A stretch of 64,000 bases of DNA from contig NZ_FOWP01000001.1 in the NCBI RefSeq assembly GCF_900115475.1, forward strand, positions 496,001-560,000. The letters run 5' to 3'. Source of the stretch: Ectopseudomonas composti. GTDB lineage: Bacteria > Pseudomonadota > Gammaproteobacteria > Pseudomonadales > Pseudomonadaceae. Made by a program: the position numbers and the translations under genes. This document shows, piece by piece, positions 56,013-64,000 of this stretch (position 1 is the first letter of the stretch; each line of letters opens with the position of its first letter). The notes below the pieces were generated by a model that did not search any database, had not been told where the DNA came from, and saw nothing but the letters and a program-made list of their open reading frames with translations.

Positions 56013-56999
56013 CTATTGCACCTTCACGTCGGCAAGCGCTCGCACGATCCGCCGCAACGGAATGAAGGGTCGCCACACCGTCCGGCCCATCCACTTGAAG
56101 CTCAATACAGGGTTGATGACGCAGTTAAGTTCATTGAACCCTGGACGCCAGGTGAAATCAGAGCGACGCCGTGTAATGGTGAACGTGCGCAACCCGAGAA
56201 GCGAACCAAGATGCCCGCCTCCCGAATCGTTACTGATCACGACGGAGCAGGTGCGCAGAAAACTGACCAGCCCCTTGAGATCATTGAAAGCATGCACAGG
56301 GTAAGCGGGATATTGAGCCTGCAGTATCTGCTGTTCTGCAGGAATGCCGACGAACTCTACCTGCCAGCCCAGCGACGCAAGCCGGCGCGCCAGCCGAAGG
56401 AAGCCTGCAGGAGAGAAATTCTTGCTTGCATGTGGCGTCGTGGGAAAGATAGCGACACGCTGGCCGGCATCGCTGGCCACATCCGGCAAAGACTGAAATC
56501 CAGTAATAGGCCGGGCGAGGTCAAGCCCCAAGACCTCTTCAGCGTAAAGGTCGATCCACTGCACCATGGTCCTGCCGGCCTTTGGATCACGACAGATGAC
56601 GTTGTGCGCACCCGGCAACTCAATACCGCCGACCGTAACAGGACGCTCACCAAGACGCAGATTGGCGGGCAGCTTCTTGCCTGAGAGGTAGGCAATATTG
56701 GACACCTCGCTCAGATCGTTACCAGCACGAGCCGCCTTGATCAGCCAGTCGATGTAGCAGATGACCAGCTCATGGCTTTCGGCTAGCTCCGGCAGATCTG
56801 GCTGCCTATCCGCGACGATATTCAAATCTGGCAGGTATTCACGCAATGCAGCCAGAGAGGGGGATACCAGCGTAACTCTCGCGCCCGCAGCCAGGAGACG
56901 CCTGGCCAAACGGAGAAAGAGTGTTGTATCCCCCAGAGCCGGGCAGGAGACGACTGCCACCCTAATCCCAGGCTTGATAACTGTCTTTTCCACAGACAT
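56013..56999 (-). CDS. GT9 (heptosyltransferase-like) glycosyltransferase, extra gene
   Basis: 328 residues with the GT9 pattern: AVVSCPALGDTTLFLRLAR near the N-terminus, AIFPTTPHASKNFSPAGFLR in the donor domain and VVISNDSGGGHLGSLLGLR, which matches the NDSGxxH motif of WaaC and WaaF. It is distant from both. It sits between waaP and wapP, with its ATG directly abutting the waaP stop (no spacer) and wapP 2 bases later. As far as I recall, P. aeruginosa has no gene here. It may add a heptose or other sugar to the core. Confidence 0.82.
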   Translation of the reverse strand: MSVEKTVIKPGIRVAVVSCPALGDTTLFLRLARRLLAAGARVTLVSPSLAALREYLPDLNIVADRQPDLPELAESHELVICYIDWLIKAARAGNDLSEVSNIAYLSGKKLPANLRLGERPVTVGGIELPGAHNVICRDPKAGRTMVQWIDLYAEEVLGLDLARPITGFQSLPDVASDAGQRVAIFPTTPHASKNFSPAGFLRLARRLASLGWQVEFVGIPAEQQILQAQYPAYPVHAFNDLKGLVSFLRTCSVVISNDSGGGHLGSLLGLRTFTITRRRSDFTWRPGFNELNCVINPVLSFKWMGRTVWRPFIPLRRIVRALADVKVQ

Positions 57000-57806
57000 C
57001 TATAGTCGATCTCCATAACGCCGCTTACGCTCATACAGTTTCGCCGCCTTGCACTCCAGCCATGCGAGCAGGTTCGCTTCATCACGCAAAACCTGGTGCA
57101 ACGGACACTGGAAGTAGGTACGCAAAAAACGCAGCTTGTCACGGCGGGTCAGGCCGATATCCAGCGCCGAGAAGTACAGGGCGGCCAGGTCCTTGTCACG
57201 CCAACGGCGGGGGACTGCGTCTCGCACCTGGGCACGGTGCAGGTCGATCACCGACAGGCGCAGGTCAGTGGCCTGGATCGGCCGCTCGGTATGCAGCAGG
57301 AAGTGGCAAATGTAGCAGTCACGGTGGTTAACCCCGGCGCGGTGCATATCGCCGGTCATCTGCGCCACCTGGCGGATCAGCGCCCACTTGAGCGCAGGTT
57401 TGGGCGGTTGCTGCGCCCAGTTCAGGCTGAGCTGCTCCAGGTCGACGGTCGGTGCCAGTTCCTCGGTGACGATGAAGGAATGCTGGCTCGCGGGATTCGC
57501 GCCGCGCTCACCGTAGGCCACGGCGGTCATGGTCGGCACACCGGCGTCGCTCAGACGCTGGATCGCTTGCCACTCCTGCGCTGCGCCGAGCACCGGGGCC
57601 TTGGCGGTGAGCAGGTTCTTGACGATCTCGCCCCAACCGATGCCGCGGTGAATCTTGACGAAATAGCCGCGCCCGTCGACTTCGGTGCGCAGGGTGCGGC
57701 GCCCTTCCAGCTCACGGTAGACCTGGCCCTGCAGCGCCTCGACAGCGTCGAAAGCATCGCGCCCCGCCCACAGGCTCTTGAAAGGTTCGGCGAGGATCAG
57801 TTTCAC
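57000..57806 (-). CDS. waaP: LPS core heptose I kinase WaaP
   Basis: 268 residues. Phosphorylates heptose I of the inner core, an essential step for outer membrane assembly in P. aeruginosa. Motifs: YFVKIHRGIGWGEI (ATP Lys), VNHRDCYICHFLL (catalytic Asp) and SVIDLHRAQVR. It starts with GTG 57806, which overlaps the waaG stop (GTGA), so it depends on waaG translation. Confidence 0.96.
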   Translation of the reverse strand: MKLILAEPFKSLWAGRDAFDAVEALQGQVYRELEGRRTLRTEVDGRGYFVKIHRGIGWGEIVKNLLTAKAPVLGAAQEWQAIQRLSDAGVPTMTAVAYGERGANPASQHSFIVTEELAPTVDLEQLSLNWAQQPPKPALKWALIRQVAQMTGDMHRAGVNHRDCYICHFLLHTERPIQATDLRLSVIDLHRAQVRDAVPRRWRDKDLAALYFSALDIGLTRRDKLRFLRTYFQCPLHQVLRDEANLLAWLECKAAKLYERKRRYGDRL

Positions 57807-58927
57807 GTGCGCCTCTCTGCAAGGATCACGTCAGCAGCCTTCTTTGGCATCGAATACAGGTCGGCGCTGTCGGCATAGGCCAGCGCGTTGCGCCCCCAGA
57901 ATGCACGCTGCTGCGGATCGGCGAGCATGTCGGCCAGGGTACGGTTGAGCCGCTCCTGCTCGAAAGGGCTGGACAGCACACGACCGCAGTCAGCATCGGC
58001 GATGTAGTGGGCGTAGCCGCAGACATCGGTGACCAGCACCGGCAGGCCGGAAACCAGCGCCTCCAGAAGCACCGTGCCAGTGTTCTCGTTGTAGGCCGGA
58101 TGGATCAGCAGATCGGCGCCGAGCAGAAAACGCGGGATATCGCTGCGCCCCTTGAGAATCTGCACCTGATCGGACAGCCCGAGCGCCTTGATCTGCAGCA
58201 GGAAGGGCTTGGGGTCGTCCTGGCCGATAGCGATCAGCCGGGTGCGCTTGCGCAGTTCGCGCGGCAGCGAGGCCAGCGCCTTGAGGCTGCGGTCCAGGCC
58301 CTTGGTCTTGAAACCGGAGCCGATCTGCACCAGCAGCAGGTCGTCGTCGGCCAGCTTGAATTCACGGCGGAACTCGGCGCGGATTTCAGCGGCATTGACC
58401 GGGGCACGACGATCCTGAGCGATGCCGGGCGGCAGCAGATGAAAGCGCTGCAACGGGGTCTTGTAGTGTTTGACGAACAGTGGCTGCTGCACTTCGGAGA
58501 TCATCAGGATCTCGGTCTTCGACTCCGGCGCGAACACCGCGCGCTCGTACTCGGCGAAGTGCTTGTAGCGCCCCCAACGACGATAGATCGGGTTGCGCAG
58601 GGTCTGCGCCTTGTCCTCGAAACAGCCGTCAGCGGCGTAGTACACGTCAAGGCCAGGCATCTTGTTGAAGCCTATCACCCGATCGACCGGGTCGCGCTTC
58701 AGGTCAGCCTGCAGCCAGGCGCTGAATTTCTCGTTGCGGCGATGATTGAACAACGCACGCACCGGCGCTACGCGCACATCGAAGCCGCCGGGGTTATCCC
58801 CTTCCCAGATCGGTGTATAGACGCGAATGGCGTGGCCACGCGCCTGGCATTCCAGGGCGATGCGCATGAAGTCGCGCTGCAACCCACCGAAGGGGAAGTA
58901 TTTGTAGAGAACGAAGGCCAGTTGCAT
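57803..58927 (-). CDS. waaG: LPS core glucosyl/galactosaminyltransferase WaaG
   Basis: A 374-residue GT4 enzyme that adds the first outer core hexose to heptose II (a galactosamine-type sugar in P. aeruginosa). Features: FVLYKYFPFGGLQRDFMRIA at the N-terminus, VQIGSGFKTKGLDRSLKAL, and the catalytic LIHPAYNENTGTVLLEALVS with the EX7E pair. It lies 9 bases after waaC in the waaF-waaC-waaG-waaP operon. Confidence 0.96.
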   Translation of the reverse strand: MQLAFVLYKYFPFGGLQRDFMRIALECQARGHAIRVYTPIWEGDNPGGFDVRVAPVRALFNHRRNEKFSAWLQADLKRDPVDRVIGFNKMPGLDVYYAADGCFEDKAQTLRNPIYRRWGRYKHFAEYERAVFAPESKTEILMISEVQQPLFVKHYKTPLQRFHLLPPGIAQDRRAPVNAAEIRAEFRREFKLADDDLLLVQIGSGFKTKGLDRSLKALASLPRELRKRTRLIAIGQDDPKPFLLQIKALGLSDQVQILKGRSDIPRFLLGADLLIHPAYNENTGTVLLEALVSGLPVLVTDVCGYAHYIADADCGRVLSSPFEQERLNRTLADMLADPQQRAFWGRNALAYADSADLYSMPKKAADVILAERRT

Positions 58928-58936
58928 AGCCGCTCC

Positions 58937-59941
58937 TTAAAAGGTGCCGGGAGGCGCAAGCAGCAGCGCCTCCAGTTCCAGGCCGACGCGCTCGGCGCCG
59001 AGACCATCGAAGCAGGGTTTGTCACGGTCACCGCTGCCGGCGCCCGGGCCACTGGCACACAGGTGAATCTGGCTACGACCGTAGGCGCCCACCTTGCCGG
59101 GCAACGTCGGGCCATACAGCGAAATATTGGGTACATCCAGCGCAGCGGCCAGGTGGCCTAGGCCGGTGTCGACAGAGACGCAGGCGCTGGCACCGGCAAT
59201 CACCTTGGCCACGCCGGCCAGGTTCAGCTTCGGCAGCACGGCGGCATGCGTCAGGCCGGCAGCGATGCGCTCGGCACGTGCCTTTTCCGTATCGTTACCC
59301 CAGGGCAGGCGCACGGCCCAACCCAGTTCGTCCATGCGCTCGGCCAGTGCACGCCAATCCGCTTCCGGCCAGTGCTTGCTGGCCCAGGTGGTGCCATGCA
59401 GGAACAGCAGGTACGGCTGCGCGGCGGCATCCATCATCGCTGCACGGTTCAGACCGTAGTCACCAGTGCCGGGCGGCAGCGTGTAACCGAGCGCCTTGGC
59501 GAACAACTGGCGCACACGCTCCAGCGCGTGTTGATCCTTGGCCACCGCGTAGCGGCGGTCGTAGAAACGACTGGCCAGCGGCTCACGTGCCGAATCACGA
59601 TCGAGCCCCGCCACCGGCGCCGACACATAGCGCGTCAGCCAGGCACTCTTGAGCAGGCCCTGGGCATCGATCACCAGGTCGTAGCGGGTTTCCCGCAGGC
59701 GCTGTTTGAACCGCGCCCACTCACCGCTACGCCAGGTGCGCAGCGGGTGCTTGCGCCAACGGCGGATGGCCACCGGAAGCACCTGCGACACCGCCGGATG
59801 CCAGGCTGGAATCTCGGCAAAGCCTTCTTCCACCACCCAGTCGAAGCGGATGCCGGGAATGGCGCGAGCCGCGTCAGTCAATGCCGGCAGGGTATGCACC
59901 ACATCGCCCAGCGACGAGGTCTTGATGATCAATACCCGCAA
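58937..59941 (-). CDS. waaC: Heptosyltransferase I WaaC
   Basis: A 334-residue GT9 enzyme that adds the first heptose from ADP-heptose to Kdo-lipid A. Motifs: IIKTSSLGDVVHTLPAL, FLHGTTWASKHWPEADWRA and SVDTGLGHLAAALDVPNISL. The start codon is TTG (59939-59941), reading MRVLIIKTSS; only one base separates it from the waaF stop, so translation is probably coupled. Confidence 0.96.
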   Translation of the reverse strand: MRVLIIKTSSLGDVVHTLPALTDAARAIPGIRFDWVVEEGFAEIPAWHPAVSQVLPVAIRRWRKHPLRTWRSGEWARFKQRLRETRYDLVIDAQGLLKSAWLTRYVSAPVAGLDRDSAREPLASRFYDRRYAVAKDQHALERVRQLFAKALGYTLPPGTGDYGLNRAAMMDAAAQPYLLFLHGTTWASKHWPEADWRALAERMDELGWAVRLPWGNDTEKARAERIAAGLTHAAVLPKLNLAGVAKVIAGASACVSVDTGLGHLAAALDVPNISLYGPTLPGKVGAYGRSQIHLCASGPGAGSGDRDKPCFDGLGAERVGLELEALLLAPPGTF

Positions 59942-59942
59942 A

Positions 59943-60986
59943 TCAGTCGCCCTCGACCAGGGTCAAGGTTTCACCGACCAGCCGATCCAGCGCCTCGATC
60001 ACCGGCCTCGGTTTGAGCTCGCGCAGGCAGTTGTAGTGGCCAAAACGACAGGTGCGATCAAAGCAGGGACTGCACTCCAGCCCCAGACGAACAATCTCGA
60101 CGCGATCGGCCAGCGGTGGCGTGAACCCTGGCGAGGTGGAGCCGTAGACCGCCACCAGCGGACGATTCAGCGCCGCCGCCACGTGCATCAGCCCGGAGTC
60201 GTTGGACACCACGGCGGTGGCCGCCGACATCAGGTCGATGGCCTCGGCCAGGCTGGTCTGCCCGGACAGGTTGCTGACCTCCTCACGCAGCCCCGGAATC
60301 AGGCGCATACGAATGTCTTCGCCACCGGCATGGTCGTTCTTCGAACCGAACAGCCAGACCTGCCAGCCCTCGCGAATCTTGACCTCGGCCACCTTGGCAT
60401 AGTGTTCTGCCGGCCAGCGCTTGGCCTCACCGAACTCCGCACCCGGGCATAGCGCCAGCACCGGACGATCCAGCTGCAGACCGAACTTGGCCAAGGCGGC
60501 TTCACGGCTGGACTCATCGATCTGCAAACGCGGCTGCGGATAGGGCTGCGGCAAGGCAGCGCCCGGCTCATAGGCCAACGCCATGAAGCGCTCGATCATC
60601 AGCGGATAGCGGTCTTTATCCAGTGTGCGGATATCGTTGAGCAGGCCATAGCGCATCTCGCCCTTCCAACCCGTGCGCGTGGGAATACCGGCGAACCAGG
60701 GCACTAGCGCGGACTTCAGCGAGTTGGGCAGCAGGATCGCCTGGTCGTACTGACCAGCCAGCGACTTGCCGATGCGTCGGCGCGTGGTCAGATCGAGCAC
60801 GCCATGACCGAGCGGCAGGCTCAGCGCGGCGCGCACTTCGGGCATGCGTTCGAGGATCGGCCGGCTCCAGTCTGGCGCCAGCACGTCGATCTCGCACGCC
60901 GGGTGGCGCTGTTTCAGACACTGGAACAGCGTCTGCGCCATCACCATGTCGCCTACCCAGCTCGGCCCAACGATAAGTATCTTCAT
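59943..60986 (-). CDS. waaF: Heptosyltransferase II WaaF
   Basis: A 347-residue GT9 enzyme that adds the second heptose to the inner core. Motifs: ILIVGPSWVGDMVMAQTLF, LCPGAEFGEAKRWPAEHYAK, SNDSGLMHVAAALNRPLVAV and YGSTSPGFTPPL. The Cys-rich tail LECSPCFDRTCRFGHYNCL is typical. It is the first gene of the core operon, 60 bases after ilvE with a strong hairpin between. Confidence 0.97.
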   Translation of the reverse strand: MKILIVGPSWVGDMVMAQTLFQCLKQRHPACEIDVLAPDWSRPILERMPEVRAALSLPLGHGVLDLTTRRRIGKSLAGQYDQAILLPNSLKSALVPWFAGIPTRTGWKGEMRYGLLNDIRTLDKDRYPLMIERFMALAYEPGAALPQPYPQPRLQIDESSREAALAKFGLQLDRPVLALCPGAEFGEAKRWPAEHYAKVAEVKIREGWQVWLFGSKNDHAGGEDIRMRLIPGLREEVSNLSGQTSLAEAIDLMSAATAVVSNDSGLMHVAAALNRPLVAVYGSTSPGFTPPLADRVEIVRLGLECSPCFDRTCRFGHYNCLRELKPRPVIEALDRLVGETLTLVEGD

Positions 60987-61005
60987 ATCTTTTCCAGAAA
61001 CGACC

Positions 61006-61025
61006 GGGGAGGCTTTCGCCTCCCC
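61006..61025. terminator. Strong hairpin between ilvE and waaF
   Basis: A perfect stem GGGGAGGC/GCCTCCCC (61006-61013, 61018-61025) with a TTTC loop. On the minus strand it lies 21 bases after the ilvE stop and 19 bases before the waaF start, but a good T-run is lacking. It may attenuate or process ilvE transcripts rather than stop them fully. Confidence 0.6.
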
Positions 61026-61046
61026 GTCGAGCCTTCGAGGAATCGC

Positions 61047-61970
61047 TTACTTGACCAGAGTACGCCATTCGGCGTGGCCGCTGGTCTTGCCGGTGACCAG
61101 GTCGAAGTAGGCCTTCTGCAGCTTCTCGGTGACCGGGCCACGGCGACCGGCGCCGATCTTGCGGCCATCCACTTCGCGGATCGGCGTGACTTCAGCGGCA
61201 GTACCGGTAAAGAACGCCTCATCAGCGATGTACACCTCATCGCGGGTGATGCGCTTCTCGACCACCTTGATGCCGTGCTCTTCGGCCAGGGTCAGGATGG
61301 TGCTGCGGGTGATGCCGTTGAGGCAGGAGGTCACTTCCGGGGTGTACACCACGCCGTCCTTGACCAGGAAGATGTTCTCGCCCGAGCCTTCGGCCACGTA
61401 GCCTTCCGGGTCCAGCAGCATGGCCTCGTCGGCGCCGCCGGAGATGGCTTCCTGCAGGGCCAGCATCGAGTTGATGTAGTTGCCGTTGGCCTTGGCGCGG
61501 GTCATGGAGATGTTGACGTGGTGGCGGGTGTAGGAGCTGGTGCGCACCTTGATGCCGGTTTCCAGCGCTTCCTCGCCCATGTACGCGCCCCAGTGCCAGG
61601 CAGCGACGATCACGTGCACCTTCAGGCCAGCAGCGCGCAGGCCCATGCCTTCGCTGCCGAAGAACACCATCGGACGCAGGTAGGCGCTTTCCAGGCCGTT
61701 TTCACGCACCGCGGCACGCTGGGCTTCGTTGATCTCTTCCTTGGAGAAGGGAATCTGCATGTTGAAGATGTGCGCGGAGTCGAACAGACGGTCGGTGTGC
61801 GCCTGCAGGCGGAAGATCGCGGTGCCATCCGGGGTGTTGTAGGCACGCACGCCTTCGAACACGCCCATGCCGTAGTGCAGGGTATGGGTCAGCACATGGG
61901 TGTTGGCTTCGCGCCACGGCACCAGTTTGCCGTCGTACCAGATCACGCCATCACGGTCGGACATCGACAT
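61047..61970 (-). CDS. ilvE: Branched-chain amino acid aminotransferase IlvE
   Basis: A 307-residue fold-type IV PLP enzyme that interconverts branched-chain amino acids and their 2-oxo acids with glutamate. Motifs: IWYDGKLVPWREANTHVLTH, GVFEGVRAY, TRAKANGNYINSMLALQEA with the PLP Lys, and EGSGENIFLVKDG. The ATG is preceded by GGAG with an 8-base spacer. It precedes the core LPS operon in the same place as in P. aeruginosa. Confidence 0.96.
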   Translation of the reverse strand: MSMSDRDGVIWYDGKLVPWREANTHVLTHTLHYGMGVFEGVRAYNTPDGTAIFRLQAHTDRLFDSAHIFNMQIPFSKEEINEAQRAAVRENGLESAYLRPMVFFGSEGMGLRAAGLKVHVIVAAWHWGAYMGEEALETGIKVRTSSYTRHHVNISMTRAKANGNYINSMLALQEAISGGADEAMLLDPEGYVAEGSGENIFLVKDGVVYTPEVTSCLNGITRSTILTLAEEHGIKVVEKRITRDEVYIADEAFFTGTAAEVTPIREVDGRKIGAGRRGPVTEKLQKAYFDLVTGKTSGHAEWRTLVK

Positions 61971-62019
61971 CTTGCCTGCTCCTCAAATTCGCTTCACGGT
62001 TCGATCAATAGTTGGGGCC

Positions 62020-64000
62020 TCAGGCCCCGTTGTTCAACTCAAGCCCCAGCTCACGCCACAGGCGCATCACGGCGCGGCGCTCATCCTGGAACTGATCCCC
62101 CGGCACCACGCCAGGCTGCTTCTGCAGCGCCTGCCGGTGAGCGGCCGAGCGATAGATTTTGTAGACCTCGCGCAGCAATGCGGCATCCTCGGCGCCCATC
62201 AGACCGACCCGCTCCAGACCTTCCAGAATGCGGATGTTATCGGTGAACTCGAGTAGCTGCGGGTGTTGCCACGACCAGGCCAGAGCCGCGTATTGCACCA
62301 TAAATTCGATATCGACGATACCACCGGCATCCTGCTTCAGATCGAAGGAGGACGTGGCCTCGAAGGCATTCGGCGCCGTCCCGGCCGCGGTATTTTTGTT
62401 GCCAAGGTTGTCACGCATCTTCGCGCGCATCTCGCTGACCTCAACGCGCAGCGCCTCGGTATCGCGCTGGCGACCGAGCACCTCAGCACGCACGCGAGCG
62501 AATTCGCCGGCCAGGCGCGAACATCCCACCAGCACCCGCGCCCGCACCAACGCCTGGTGCTCCCAGGTCCAGGCCTCGTTTTCCTGATAGCGCTGAAAAG
62601 CACCCAGCGAGCTGACCAGAAGCCCGGCTGCGCCCGATGGTCGCAGGCGCATGTCCACCTCGTAGAGCGCGCCGGAGGTGGTCTGGGTGGTCAGCAGGTG
62701 AATGATGCGCTGCCCCAGGCGGGTGAAGAACTGCGCACCATCGATAGGCTTGGCGCCATCGGTTTCGGCCTGCGGGTCGCCATCATGGATGAACACCAGG
62801 TCCAGATCCGAGCCATGGCCGAACTCCAGGCCGCCTACCTTGCCATAGCCGACGATGATGAAGTCCGGATCACACAGCGAGCCATCGGCGCGCTGCGGGC
62901 GGCCATGGCGCTGCACCGTATGCTGCCAGGCCAGCGCCAGCACCTGATCGAGAATCGCCTCAGCCAGCCAGGTCAGGTAATCCGACACTTTCATTAGCGG
63001 CAGCGTACCGGCGATCTCCGAAGCGGCAACACGCAGACTGTGAGCCAGTTTGAAGTGGCGCAGCGCCTCCATCTGCTGTTCCAGGTCCTCCTCGGGAATA
63101 CGCACAAGGCGCTCGCGCAACTCGGCCGCCAGCTCTGGCGCCAGCGGTGGCGAATACAGTCGCCCTTCGTTGAGCAGCTCATCGAGCAACAGCGGGTAAC
63201 GGGCGATCTGTTCGGCGATCCACGGGCTGGCCGCGCACAAAGTGATCAGCCGCTCCAATGCCCCCGGGTTTTCGCTCAACAGCACCAGATAGGCAGAACG
63301 TCGCGCCACCTTTTCCACCAATGGCAGCACCCGCTCCAGTACCAGATCAGGCTTCTCATGCTCGACAGTCTGCGCCAGCAGGCGGGGCACGAAAGCATCC
63401 AGGCGCTCACGACCAAGACGCTGCATGGCGCGCACCTGCGGACCATTACGCAAATCATCGAGGCGTCGACAGGCCGTGCCTGGCTCGGCGAACCCGGCTT
63501 CCTGCAACTGCAGCGCAGCGGCCTCATCGTCCAGCGCCCCTTGCCACAAAGGCAGCCACTCGGCGCCAACGCTGGCCTCGCTAGCATCCGATTCGTCTTC
63601 GTCAGGGTCGGCGATCACCTGCTGGAAATGCCATTCGATGCGGCCACGCCAATACATCAGGCGCTCATGAAAACTCGCCCAGTCAGCGAAACCCATGATC
63701 GCAGCGACCCGCGCCTGATCCTGCGGTTCGGCCGGCAGCATCTGTGTTTGGCGGTCACCAATGCCCTGCAGGGCGTGCTCGGTGTAGCGCAGGAACTCGT
63801 AGCCTTCCTTCATTTCCGTGACGACCGCCGGAGGCAAGTAGCCCTGCCCCTCCAGCGTGGCCAGCACCTTGAGCAGCGGCCGCTGCTGCAGACTGAGGTC
63901 GCGCCCGCCATGGATCAGCTGGAACGCCTGGGCGATGAACTCGATCTCGCGAATGCCACCGGCGCCGAGCTTGATGTTCTCGCTCATGCCCTTGCGCCGC
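62020..64000 (-). CDS. glnE: Glutamine synthetase adenylyltransferase GlnE (N-terminal part outside window)
   Basis: The C-terminal 659 codons of a protein of roughly 980 residues. The frame runs past the window edge (RRKG before the internal Met at 63987). Visible are the end of the de-adenylylating domain (KLGAGGIREIEFIAQAFQL), a central helical part, and the adenylylating nucleotidyltransferase domain with VGYGKVGGLEFGHGSDLDL followed by VFIHD. It adds or removes AMP on glutamine synthetase in response to PII and glutamine. Confidence 0.95.
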   Translation of the reverse strand, partial: RRKGMSENIKLGAGGIREIEFIAQAFQLIHGGRDLSLQQRPLLKVLATLEGQGYLPPAVVTEMKEGYEFLRYTEHALQGIGDRQTQMLPAEPQDQARVAAIMGFADWASFHERLMYWRGRIEWHFQQVIADPDEDESDASEASVGAEWLPLWQGALDDEAAALQLQEAGFAEPGTACRRLDDLRNGPQVRAMQRLGRERLDAFVPRLLAQTVEHEKPDLVLERVLPLVEKVARRSAYLVLLSENPGALERLITLCAASPWIAEQIARYPLLLDELLNEGRLYSPPLAPELAAELRERLVRIPEEDLEQQMEALRHFKLAHSLRVAASEIAGTLPLMKVSDYLTWLAEAILDQVLALAWQHTVQRHGRPQRADGSLCDPDFIIVGYGKVGGLEFGHGSDLDLVFIHDGDPQAETDGAKPIDGAQFFTRLGQRIIHLLTTQTTSGALYEVDMRLRPSGAAGLLVSSLGAFQRYQENEAWTWEHQALVRARVLVGCSRLAGEFARVRAEVLGRQRDTEALRVEVSEMRAKMRDNLGNKNTAAGTAPNAFEATSSFDLKQDAGGIVDIEFMVQYAALAWSWQHPQLLEFTDNIRILEGLERVGLMGAEDAALLREVYKIYRSAAHRQALQKQPGVVPGDQFQDERRAVMRLWRELGLELNNGA

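Overview
The window looks like chromosomal DNA of a Pseudomonas. The GC content is high, and the gene order largely follows P. aeruginosa (serB/smp, waaA, tolC, thiC, nudF-yqiB-cpdA-yqiA-parE-parC, msbA, the waa/wap lipopolysaccharide core locus, ilvE, glnE). The GTAGGG(C/T)GGG-type palindromic repeats between genes recall the P. mendocina/pseudoalcaligenes branch, but I cannot name a species. PAO1 comparisons are from memory.

Left part (1-12.7 kb), core metabolism and envelope: the end of serB, an Smp-type membrane protein, a conserved Pseudomonas protein, a coupled aldo/keto reductase and FAD oxidoreductase pair, an SMR transporter divergent from a LysR regulator, waaA (Kdo transferase), a TolC-family outer membrane channel, and thiC behind a TPP riboswitch. 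An accessory block follows (12.7-23.4 kb). It holds a divergent two-component system (OmpR-type regulator and 7TMR-DISM histidine kinase) and a two-partner secretion pair: a TpsB transporter and a 1987-residue CdiA/FHA-like exoprotein that has no toxin tail and no immunity gene. From 23.4 to 32.8 kb lie the nudF-yqiB-cpdA-yqiA-parE cluster, two small envelope genes, parC and a PqiC-like lipoprotein.

Right part (32.8-64 kb): two acyl-CoA dehydrogenases, then the msbA-mig14-dnpA-hldE operon, and from 41 to 61 kb the LPS core locus. waaF, waaC, waaG and waaP build and phosphorylate the inner core. Several kinase-fold proteins, a carbamoyltransferase and further glycosyltransferases decorate it, and waaL attaches O antigen. 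ilvE and the C-terminal part of glnE close the window.

The most interesting stretch is 46.3-50.2 kb, inside an AT-richer part of the LPS locus. Four tightly packed genes encode a DRE-TIM aldolase fused to a DUF115/Maf-like domain, a KdsB-like CMP-ulosonate synthetase, a HAD phosphatase and a stand-alone DUF115/Maf-like protein. The order of activities mirrors the Kdo pathway (condense, dephosphorylate, CMP-activate, transfer), but with a pyruvate-type aldolase instead of a PEP-dependent synthase. I infer a dedicated pathway for an unusual CMP-activated ulosonic acid or related acid added to the LPS core. Other notable points are the toxin-less CdiA-like protein, an extra GT9-type enzyme between waaP and wapP, a set of LPS kinase-like proteins of which two lack the usual catalytic Asp, and an acyl-CoA dehydrogenase without the usual catalytic EGT motif.
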